From Candidatus Omnitrophota bacterium (GTDB lineage: Bacteria > Omnitrophota > Gorgyraeia > 2-01-FULL-45-10): DNA of 8,230 nucleotides. The notes beneath the pieces are model-generated. The model had not been told where the DNA came from, searched no databases, and was given only the letters and a program-made list of their open reading frames with translations. The first letter of the stretch is position 1; each line of letters begins with the position of its first letter. Both the position numbers and the translations under genes were made by a program. The stretch is taken from NCBI GenBank assembly GCA_026387165.1, contig JAPLMG010000245.1:1-8230 (forward strand). The letters are read 5' to 3'. Below are positions 1 to 4,932 of the stretch, piece after piece.

Positions 1-224
1 ACGACGGCAAAGGCTATCCGGACAGGCTCAAAGGGGATGATATCAATATCATGGCCGCCATAGTATCCGTGGCCGATGCATATGACGCTATGACATCGCA
101 CAGGCCTTACATGAAGAATATGACGAAAGAGGAAGCGATGGAACAGCTGAAGCAGAATAGCGGCGCTCAGTTCAACCCGAAAGTAGTGGATGCTTTTATA
201 AAAGTTTTACAGAGGGGCATATAA
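1..224 (+). CDS. HD-GYP domain cyclic-di-GMP phosphodiesterase, C-terminal part (5' end outside window)
   Basis: This is the carboxy-terminal 73 residues of a protein whose start lies upstream; the reading frame begins at base 3 and stops with TAA at 222-224. The visible part opens with DGKGYP, the GYP half of the HD-GYP signature. It continues with IVSVADAYDAMTSHRPY, the conserved helix after the metal site, and ends with QFNPKVVDAFI, the usual FxPxVVxAF close of the domain. Proteins of this family hydrolyse cyclic di-GMP at a di- or tri-iron centre in the cytoplasm, often under the control of an attached receiver or sensor domain. The catalytic HD pair and any N-terminal sensor are outside the window, so activity cannot be judged. 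The next gene, a single receiver domain, starts one base after this stop, which suggests cotranscription and a shared signalling pathway. Confidence 0.9.
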   Translation, partial: DGKGYPDRLKGDDINIMAAIVSVADAYDAMTSHRPYMKNMTKEEAMEQLKQNSGAQFNPKVVDAFIKVLQRGI

Positions 225-225
225 A

Positions 226-597
226 ATGGCAAAGAAGATATTGTTAGTCGACGACGAGCCGGATATACTCGATTTTGTATCGATCAGGCTGAAGTCGTGG
301 GGATACGAAGTGATAACGGCGCCTGACGGAGCAAAGGCTGTGGCGTTGGCCGGGGACCGGATGCCCGATCTTATACTACTGGATGTGATGATGCCCGGCA
401 AGGACGGCTACGAAACCTGTAATGAGATAAAGTCCGACGAGAAGACGTCGCGCATTCCGATAATACTATTTACCGCGAAACCTCAGCAGAAAGAGAGGCT
501 GAAATCAAACTATAAATTCATCGCCGCCGATGACTGTATCTTAAAACCCTACGAATCCGAAGACCTGCTCGCAAAGATAAAGAAGTTTATACCCTGA
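226..597 (+). CDS. Single-domain response regulator (CheY-like receiver)
   Basis: The 123-residue protein is one complete receiver domain with no output domain. The acidic pocket D9-D10, phospho-acceptor D53 (in LILLDVMMPG), switch threonine T83 and the K107-P108 pair are all present, so phosphorylation by a histidine kinase is expected. Such proteins act by protein contact rather than by binding DNA. The start ATG follows the HD-GYP stop by one base, and its ribosome binding site (AGAGGGG, 211-217) lies inside the upstream gene, which implies translational coupling. The partner could be the adjacent phosphodiesterase or a hybrid kinase elsewhere; the sequence does not say which. The stop codon TGA (595-597) lies inside a small palindromic repeat, so the extreme C-terminus is set by that repeat. 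Confidence 0.92.
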   Translation: MAKKILLVDDEPDILDFVSIRLKSWGYEVITAPDGAKAVALAGDRMPDLILLDVMMPGKDGYETCNEIKSDEKTSRIPIILFTAKPQQKERLKSNYKFIAADDCILKPYESEDLLAKIKKFIP

Positions 598-619
598 GCA
601 GCGTCGAAGGGTCGAAGGG
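591..619. repeat. Palindromic repeat copy 1, CCTGAGC-N3-GTCGAAGG family
   Basis: ACCCT (591-595) pairs with AGGGT (608-612) around the core CCTGAGC-AGC-GTCGAAGG. The unit TCGAAGGG is then duplicated in tandem (604-611, 612-619). The same core recurs at 8043-8069 and, inverted and with one arm base changed, at 8022-8040. It supplies the stop codon of the receiver gene and could act as a weak 3' hairpin, but no T-tract follows. Confidence 0.7.
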
Positions 620-670
620 TTTATTTGAAGAGTACCCTCTCTAAAAAACCCGGATAAAAAGCGCCGCTCC

Positions 671-698
671 TTGCAAAAGTTAGATCTTGTGGTAGACT
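671..698 (+). promoter_or_regulatory. Possible sigma-70-type promoter for the exported-protein gene
   Basis: TTGCAA (671-676) and TAGACT (693-698) are 16 bp apart. Transcription would start near 705, just before the hairpin leader at 714-735. The match is moderate and rests on the hexamers alone. Confidence 0.35.
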
Positions 699-713
699 TA
701 CGAATAGGTGGTG

Positions 714-735
714 GGGCACACTTGAAGCTGTGCCC
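714..735. repeat. Stem-loop in the leader of the exported-protein gene
   Basis: GGGCACA (714-720) and TGTGCCC (729-735) form a perfect 7-bp stem with an 8-nt loop; weaker pairing extends outward (GGTGG to the left, CTGGTGCC to the right). It could be a dispersed palindrome or a structured 5' leader, since the probable TTG start and its ribosome binding site lie just downstream. Confidence 0.5.
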
Positions 736-762
736 TACTGGTGCCGCAAGAGAGGAGTCTCT

Positions 763-1287
763 TTGAGTAAGAAGAAGTGGTCCGGTATCCTTGCTGTATT
801 TTTTCTGGTTCAGTCAATAATGCTCCCGCCAATGGCTTCAGCCGTTAATTATCCTTTGACGCAGATTAAAACAGATTCAAACTATCCCGATGGATACTTT
901 AAAAAAACATATGATTTTATCCGTTTCGGCCTCTTACTGTATAAGTTGGATGCGATTGGTCGATCTTCCAAGGAAGATCTGATAAGCAATGCCGGAAAGA
1001 TGATCTTAAGTCCGGGGATAAGCTTTGATCTCGATAATATCGATGTTGTTAGGAAAGGATGGACGCGCTATTACCCGTTCTCCATAGACGGCAAAGATTT
1101 CATAATGAGAATATTCTTAACGGCTGAACGCTCATATCAGCCGGAAGCGCCTATCCTGTATGAGGGCAGCATCACGAACCCCGCAGTAACCTTCCAGGTC
1201 CTCCCGTCAATAAACGAAATAATCTCAGGGTGCAAGATCCAACCGCGCAGAACCTACTCCTCCGCCGAAGTCAACCGCAGTTCATAA
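763..1287 (+). CDS. Secreted protein of unknown function, 174 residues
   Basis: I do not recognise the family. I chose TTG at 763 because AGGAG (753-757) lies five bases upstream; an in-frame GTG at 730 is possible but sits inside a hairpin arm and has no ribosome binding site. From TTG the protein begins with a classical signal peptide: K3-K5, a hydrophobic stretch at about 8-24, and an A-S-A cleavage site at residues 25-27. The mature part of about 147 residues has no obvious motif or repeat and one cysteine near the end; it alternates polar and hydrophobic residues as in a small beta-rich domain. The last 20 or so residues (from SGCKIQPRR on) are low in hydrophobics. The stop falls only 12 bases before a 244-bp palindrome, so the C-terminus may be truncated or frameshifted. 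Confidence 0.6.
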   Translation: MSKKKWSGILAVFFLVQSIMLPPMASAVNYPLTQIKTDSNYPDGYFKKTYDFIRFGLLLYKLDAIGRSSKEDLISNAGKMILSPGISFDLDNIDVVRKGWTRYYPFSIDGKDFIMRIFLTAERSYQPEAPILYEGSITNPAVTFQVLPSINEIISGCKIQPRRTYSSAEVNRSS

Positions 1288-1298
1288 GACGTTTCCTT

Positions 1299-1542
1299 GC
1301 CACCACTCCAGGTCTTTGTTCGCGGCCTGAAATTTTTTGCCGTGTGCTGCGGTTTACGTTTCGCTCATTTGCAGGAATTCCTTCGGACAGCTGTTTTCGT
1401 TTTGCTTTTCGCAAAACGAAGCAAACAGCTGTCCTCAGTCAGTTCCTGCATTCGCTCAACGTAAATCCTTGCACACCAACCATTCATAGACGCTATGCCA
1501 AAAAATTTCTAATGGCCGCTCACAAAGCCCTGTAGTGTTGGC
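1299..1542. repeat. Long imperfect palindrome A (244 bp)
   Basis: The arms pair in nested order. 1299-1319 matches the complement of 1522-1542 at 18 of 21 positions. GCGGCC 1322-1327 pairs with 1514-1519, AAATTTTTTG 1330-1339 with 1499-1508, and TTTACGTT 1353-1360 with 1458-1465. GCAGGAA 1371-1377 pairs with 1443-1449, GGACAGCTGTTT 1385-1396 with 1423-1434, and TCGTTTTGC 1397-1405 with 1411-1419, leaving the loop TTTTC. No credible gene overlaps it. As RNA or single-stranded DNA it would form one long hairpin with bulges. I see no recognisable transposase, integron core site or rRNA/tmRNA/RNase P signature. Confidence 0.8.
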
Positions 1543-1950
1543 GGGCTTATCTCAGGCGGGCCTTGCGGGGTACCGCCTGCAAAGAGTTTGCTGTAAAACA
1601 TAAGCCGATGTCATGTGAGCACAATAAAAATGTTAGGTCTTTTGTGAAGGAGAAAAACGGTTAAAAAGGGCCGAGGATGTCCGCTATAGTAGACTGGTAT
1701 ATTACTGGTAGATAAATCATAGGCGGCCCCGCACTTTCTTATGGGCGCATGCTTTATTGAAGAAAGTGCGGGATGAGGGCCCTTCCATGGGCCCGAGTTC
1801 CGCAGGCCCCCGTTTTTATCCTGAACAAAAGACCGACCTAAGCTACTTAAGACGAGTGGGAACATTTTTCCTGCCACCATATTTGGTGGCTTGTGCTCAC
1901 ATAACGAGGCTTAGGTTTTGAAAGGCGGGCCCCGCAAGGTCCAAGCCCGC
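1541..1950. repeat. Long imperfect palindrome B (about 410 bp) with side hairpins
   Basis: Complementary blocks nest in order: GCGGGCTT 1541-1548 with 1943-1950, CCTTGCGGGG 1561-1570 with 1930-1939, and AAAACATAAGCC 1595-1606 with 1908-1919 (11 of 12). Further in, ATGTGAGCACAA 1613-1624 pairs with 1891-1902, AAAAATGTT 1626-1634 with 1861-1869, GGTCTTTTGT 1636-1645 with 1825-1834, and AAAAACGG 1653-1660 with 1810-1817. A central 13-bp stem CCCGCACTTTCTT (1728-1740) pairs with 1760-1772. Unpaired stretches carry their own stems: GCAAA-GAG-TTTGC (1579-1591), GCCACCA/TGGTGGC (1873-1890) and GGGCCC/GGGCCC (1777-1794). It abuts palindrome A and ends about 30 bp before a promoter. It could be a structured RNA or a mobile element; no known family is recognised. 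Confidence 0.8.
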
Positions 1951-1979
1951 TGGCAGTTAGGAACCCCTTGAATTTTCAC

Positions 1980-2008
1980 TTGGGATTTGGCGGCGCGGGT
2001 TGTATAAT
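1980..2008 (+). promoter_or_regulatory. Sigma-70-type promoter for the ferritin-like/hydrolase operon
   Basis: TTGGGA (1980-1985) and a perfect TATAAT (2003-2008) are separated by 17 bp. Transcription would begin near 2014-2016, giving a leader of about 28 bases with GGAGG at 2033-2037. It lies directly downstream of the giant palindromes. Confidence 0.75.
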
Positions 2009-2032
2009 ATGCTCATAGCGGATGAACTTAAC

Positions 2033-2037
2033 GGAGG
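2033..2037 (+). promoter_or_regulatory. Ribosome binding site that fixes the ferritin-like start
   Basis: GGAGG lies five bases before ATG 2043 and inside the coding sequence that would result from ATG 2022, so the downstream start is favoured. Confidence 0.75.
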
Positions 2038-2042
2038 GATAT

Positions 2043-2525
2043 ATGGCTAACGTATTCAGCGCGGCTGAAATCATAGATATGGGCATAGCGAAGGAGAAGA
2101 AGCGCAGAGACTTCTACGGCTACGCGGCGGATAAATTTAAAGAGAAGGATATGAAGGACCTCTTCTCGAAGCTGCGCGACTGGGAAGACGAACATATAAA
2201 GAGGTTTACGGATATCCGCAAATCGACCGAGACATATGAAGTCCAGGAGTCCTACCAGGGCGAGTTCGCGGCATATATGAAGTTCGTCGTCGATGATATG
2301 CTATATATGCAGATATCTGCCGAGTGGTTCGCCAAGAGCGTTATGGAGCCGCTCGCCGCCATACAATACGGCATAGGATTCGAAAAGGACGCGATCCTCT
2401 TCTTCTCGGAGCTGTTGAAATATATGATGGGCTCGCGAAACAAGGAGAAGGTCGAAGAGCTTATAGATGAAGAGAAGAAGCACCTTATCTATCTTTCGGA
2501 GCTTAAAGCAAAGTATATAAAATAA
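2043..2525 (+). CDS. Rubrerythrin-like ferritin-family diiron protein
   Basis: The 160-residue protein is an all-helical, four-helix-bundle protein of the ferritin/rubrerythrin superfamily. Candidate diiron ligands fall in the expected pattern: E18 in helix 1, the E48-x-x-H51 pair, E114 and the E144-x-x-H147 pair; E94 may also contribute. There is no cysteine, so the C-terminal rubredoxin domain of true rubrerythrins is absent. Members of this superfamily oxidise iron or reduce peroxide in the cytoplasm, commonly in anaerobes under oxidative stress; which of these applies here is not visible. ATG 2043 is chosen over the in-frame ATG 2022 because GGAGG (2033-2037) sits five bases before it. 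A strong promoter lies at 1980-2008, and the alpha/beta hydrolase starts three bases after the stop, so the two are probably cotranscribed. Confidence 0.8.
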   Translation: MANVFSAAEIIDMGIAKEKKRRDFYGYAADKFKEKDMKDLFSKLRDWEDEHIKRFTDIRKSTETYEVQESYQGEFAAYMKFVVDDMLYMQISAEWFAKSVMEPLAAIQYGIGFEKDAILFFSELLKYMMGSRNKEKVEELIDEEKKHLIYLSELKAKYIK

Positions 2526-2528
2526 GGA

Positions 2529-3308
2529 ATGATGGCTATAGCAGGCAGCGGCATATCCTATAAAGCATGGGTTTCCCCGTCGCCCAAGGCTAAGCTTCTT
2601 TTGATCCACGGCCTGGGCGCTAACTCACTCTGGTGGGAATCTTTCGCTTCGGAATCTCTAAAGAACGGGTTCTTCTCATACGCTATAGATCTAAGAGAAG
2701 ATCGATCTTTTGCCGAATTTTTCGATTCTATAAATAACCTCCTCATCAAAATAAAAGAAGATAATCCCGGAAAGAAGATATTCGCGGTAGGCGAGAGCAT
2801 GGGCGCTTCGATCATATTATTGATGGCGCTGAAGGACCAGGCTCTTTTCGGCGGCCTTGTCTGCATCTCTCCCGCATTTAAGAGCAAAGTGCCTTTGAAG
2901 TTAAAGGATTATTTCAGGATATTCCTTCCGCTTTTCTATGATCGAAATAAAAGATGCGTATTGCCCGTGAGCTCCGATATGTGCACGCGCGATCCGGCCT
3001 ATTTAAAGATGATAGAAGCGACTTATGATAAGGACGTTTTGACCACTTCGCAGGTGCTCTTCGACATATTCATCACCCAGCTTCGCATGAGGTTGTCGAG
3101 GATGCGGATAGACTCACCGCTTCTCTTTCTGGTTGCGGGGCATGATATGCTCGTCTATTCTCGAGCGAGCGTAAAGGTCTTCGGTAGATTAAAATGCAAA
3201 GATAAGACGCTGATCGAGTACCCGGGAATGTACCACGCGCTCTCGATAGAGCTCGGCAAAGAGAGGGTCTTTCAGGATATATTTAAATGGATTGAAGCAA
3301 AAATTTAA
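2529..3308 (+). CDS. Alpha/beta hydrolase, lysophospholipase/monoacylglycerol lipase-like
   Basis: The 259-residue protein has the alpha/beta-hydrolase landmarks in order: oxyanion-hole motif HGLGANS at 27-33, nucleophile elbow G-E-S90-M-G, acid D206 (in AGHDML) and base H236 (in YPGMYHAL). The triad is therefore S90-D206-H236. No signal peptide or membrane segment is seen, so it should be cytoplasmic. The segment after the second strand reads DLREDRSF in place of the usual DxRGxGxS loop, which is unusual but need not affect catalysis. The closest functional class by motif is the serine aquaporin lipases-type hydrolases such as monoacylglycerol lipases and lysophospholipases; the substrate is not determined. 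Start codons ATG 2529 and ATG 2532 are both possible, with AAGGA at 2524-2528 suiting 2532 slightly better. It follows the ferritin-like gene by three bases and precedes the glycerol cluster, separated from it by a repeat. Confidence 0.82.
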   Translation: MMAIAGSGISYKAWVSPSPKAKLLLIHGLGANSLWWESFASESLKNGFFSYAIDLREDRSFAEFFDSINNLLIKIKEDNPGKKIFAVGESMGASIILLMALKDQALFGGLVCISPAFKSKVPLKLKDYFRIFLPLFYDRNKRCVLPVSSDMCTRDPAYLKMIEATYDKDVLTTSQVLFDIFITQLRMRLSRMRIDSPLLFLVAGHDMLVYSRASVKVFGRLKCKDKTLIEYPGMYHALSIELGKERVFQDIFKWIEAKI

Positions 3309-3406
3309 TGTCAAATGACAAAGCACAAATGACAAAACTGTGGTTTTGAAATTTGTCATTAGAATTTTGGATTTCATTTGTCATTTGAATTTTGACATTT
3401 GTCATT
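3309..3406. repeat. TGTCATT-rich imperfect palindromic intergenic repeat
   Basis: The heptamer AATGACA/TGTCATT occurs five times: 3314-3320 and 3328-3334 on one strand, and 3354-3360, 3379-3385 and 3400-3406 on the other. TCAAATGACAAA (3311-3322) pairs perfectly with 3377-3388. The repeat begins one base after the hydrolase stop and fills the spacer up to about 15 bases before the glycerol kinase ribosome binding site. It resembles an AT-rich dispersed repeat I associate with Omnitrophota and other environmental genomes (from memory, not searched). Confidence 0.75.
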
Positions 3407-3420
3407 AGAGCTGCTTTAAG

Positions 3421-3426
3421 AGGAGG
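3421..3426 (+). promoter_or_regulatory. Ribosome binding site that fixes the glycerol kinase start
   Basis: AGGAGG lies seven bases before GTG 3434. The protein from that GTG starts VEYILAIDQGTTGSR, exactly where glycerol kinases begin, so an earlier in-frame start at 3392 is rejected. Confidence 0.85.
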
Positions 3427-3433
3427 CTATAGA

Positions 3434-4342
3434 GTGGAGTATATACTGGCGATAGATCAGGGTACGACGGGTAGCAGAGTCGTATTATACGATAAGTCCG
3501 GCAAAATTGTGGTGAGCTCCTATGAGGAGTTTCCTCAACATTTTCCGAAACCCGGATGGGTGGAACACGATCCTCATGACCTTTGGAACAGCGTAAATAG
3601 CTCGATCCGGAAGGTATTGAAGAAGGCGCCCGGGGCCAGGATAGCGGCTATAGGAATTACCAGTCAGCGCGAGACGACGGTTCTTTGGGATAAGGAGACC
3701 GGTAGGCCCATCTATAACGCCATAGTATGGCAATGCAGGAGAACGGCGCCGCGCTGCGACGAATTAAAAAAGAGAAAAGGCGTGGCGGAGTTTTTTAAGA
3801 AGAGGACGGGGCTGCCTATAGACGCATATTTCTCAGGCCCGAAGATAGAGTGGATATTGAAGAATGTGCCCGGCGCGGCGGCCAAAGCGAAAAAAGGCAA
3901 GATCCTATTTGGAACCACCGACACATGGATACTCTGGAAGCTTACCGGCGGGAGAGTCCACGCCACAGATTATACAAACGCCTCGCGCACGATGCTCTTC
4001 AATATAGAAAGTCTAAAGTGGGATAGCGATATACTTAAATATTTTAAGATACCAGGAGATATTCTGCCCGAGGTGAAGAGGTCATCCGGTATCTTTGGCA
4101 GGACGGTAAATTTAGGGTATTTGCCCGCAGGGATACCCATATCCGGGATAGCCGGGGACCAGCAGGCCGCGCTATTCGGACAGACATGTTTCGATCCGGG
4201 CCAGATAAAGAATACATACGGTACGGGATCGTTCATTCTGTTAAATACCGGCAAGTGCAGGCCTGTTTCAAAGCACGGCCTTATTACGACACTGGCATGC
4301 GGCCCTACGTCTTTGTGGCAGGTGCGGCGATACAATGGCTGA
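3434..4342 (+). CDS. glpK: Glycerol kinase, N-terminal fragment (302 residues)
   Basis: This is the readable upstream part of the broken gene. It carries the phosphate-binding loop DQGTTGSR (8-15), the glycerol-contacting QRETT and WQCRRTAPRCD segments, FGTTDTWILWKLTGG, catalytic D242 and the nucleotide-binding NTYGTGSF. True kinase sequence ends at about residue 292 (CGPT). The last ten residues are out-of-frame read-through before TGA 4340-4342. Without the C-terminal ATP-binding lobe it is unlikely to be active on its own. Confidence 0.75.
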   Translation: MEYILAIDQGTTGSRVVLYDKSGKIVVSSYEEFPQHFPKPGWVEHDPHDLWNSVNSSIRKVLKKAPGARIAAIGITSQRETTVLWDKETGRPIYNAIVWQCRRTAPRCDELKKRKGVAEFFKKRTGLPIDAYFSGPKIEWILKNVPGAAAKAKKGKILFGTTDTWILWKLTGGRVHATDYTNASRTMLFNIESLKWDSDILKYFKIPGDILPEVKRSSGIFGRTVNLGYLPAGIPISGIAGDQQAALFGQTCFDPGQIKNTYGTGSFILLNTGKCRPVSKHGLITTLACGPTSLWQVRRYNG

Positions 4343-4881
4343 GGGACGGGCTTAAGATAATAAAAAAAGCGTCCGACTCCGAAAGGCTCGCGCATTCCGT
4401 GAAGGATAACGGAGGCGTCTATTTCGTGCCCGCGCTCGTAGGGCTTGGCGCGCCGTACTGGGACCAGGATGCGCGCGGGCTCATATCGGGCATTACGAGG
4501 GGGACGAAGAGGGGCCACATAGCGAGGGCCGCCATCGAAGCCATCTGTTATCAATCTAAAGACGTAATGCTCGCGATGGAGAAAGACTCCGCTCTTAAGA
4601 TAAGGAGTTTAAAAGTGGACGGCGGCGCGGTCTCGAATGATCTTTTATGTCAATTACAGTCGGATATATTGGGCCGGGAAGTTGTAAGGCCCAAGGGAAT
4701 AGAGATAACATCTTTAGGAGCGGCATATCTGGCGGGCCTGGCCGTCGGCTATTGGAAAAGTTCGCGGGATCTGAAGAAATGCTGGAAGATCGACAGAGTA
4801 TTCAGGCCCAGGATGCCTGCGAGCGCGTCGGACAAACTCTACAGCGGTTGGCTCGAAGCGGTTAAGAGAGCCCGCTTGTAA
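4297..4881 (+). CDS. glpK: Glycerol kinase, C-terminal fragment (up to 194 residues)
   Basis: This is the downstream part of the broken gene, in the frame offset from the first part. From VFVAGAAIQWLRDGL on it follows the kinase C-terminal lobe: GVYFVPALVGLGAPYWD, ARGLISGITRGT, the VDGGAVSNDLL nucleotide-binding motif and SLGAAYLAGLAVGYW, closing with WLEAVKRA. ATG 4297 is the only convenient in-frame start and has no ribosome binding site, so independent translation is doubtful. Confidence 0.65.
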   Translation: MRPYVFVAGAAIQWLRDGLKIIKKASDSERLAHSVKDNGGVYFVPALVGLGAPYWDQDARGLISGITRGTKRGHIARAAIEAICYQSKDVMLAMEKDSALKIRSLKVDGGAVSNDLLCQLQSDILGREVVRPKGIEITSLGAAYLAGLAVGYWKSSRDLKKCWKIDRVFRPRMPASASDKLYSGWLEAVKRARL

Positions 4882-4890
4882 TGAACAACA

Positions 4891-4910
4891 GGGCGGTGTT
4901 AACACCGCCC
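4891..4910. repeat. Perfect 20-bp palindrome between glpK and the FAD dehydrogenase gene
   Basis: GGGCGGTGTTAACACCGCCC is its own reverse complement and would form an 8-bp GC-rich stem. No T-tract follows (CGGTGTAAAA), so a classical rho-independent terminator is unlikely. It may be a processing or stability hairpin, a protein-binding site or a short dispersed palindrome. Confidence 0.6.
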
Positions 4911-4932
4911 CGGTGTAAAAGGCGTGCAACAT

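Larger units (their letters stand above)
3434..4881 (+). pseudogene. glpK: Glycerol kinase gene, disrupted by an out-of-frame internal deletion
   Basis: Glycerol kinase phosphorylates glycerol with ATP to sn-glycerol 3-phosphate. The gene runs from GTG 3434 to TAA 4879-4881 but is in two frames, changing near 4307-4311. The upstream part ends in ...TTLACGPT, and the downstream part resumes at VFVAGAAIQWLRDGL. In E. coli GlpK the same two motifs are joined by ten residues (GEVNYALEGA), which are missing here. The spacing implies a loss of about 31 nt, and 1448 + 31 = 1479 nt would restore a 492-residue enzyme, close to the family's usual 495-502. Both FGGY-kinase lobes are otherwise intact, with N-terminal DQGTTGSR, RETTVLWD and catalytic D242 in GDQQAALFGQ. 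The break may be a real mutation or an assembly error; the lack of other damage suggests that it is recent or artefactual. Confidence 0.85.

Noticed and set aside
730..762. GTG 730 as start of the exported protein
   Set aside because: It lies within the right arm of a hairpin and lacks a ribosome binding site; TTG 763 has AGGAG five bases upstream and gives a normal signal peptide.
1230..1535. Open frame of about 100 codons within the palindrome region, plus strand
   Set aside because: It lies across palindrome A, is rich in Arg/Phe/Cys typical of out-of-frame translation, and lacks a ribosome binding site.
1299..1542. Integron attC site
   Set aside because: The hairpin shape and a TTCGCTCAACG stretch recall attC sites, but no RYYYAAC/GTTRRRY core pair was found at the ends and no cassette gene or integrase is present.
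1611..1880. Minus-strand open frame of 89 codons
   Set aside because: It consists of palindrome B sequence, with no recognisable domain and no initiation signal.
1541..1950. Known large RNA such as tmRNA, RNase P RNA or a group II intron
   Set aside because: None of their conserved core sequences (tRNA-like ends, GAGGAAAGUCC-like motif, domain V) was found by eye.
3392..3420. Perfect TTGACA (3392-3397) with TTTAAG 17 bp later as a glycerol kinase promoter
   Set aside because: Transcription would begin at about 3427, after the ribosome binding site at 3421-3426; the TTGACA is part of the dispersed repeat.
4891..4920. Rho-independent terminator after glycerol kinase
   Set aside because: The stem is perfect but there is no T-tract on either useful side, and the downstream genes clearly belong to the same cluster.
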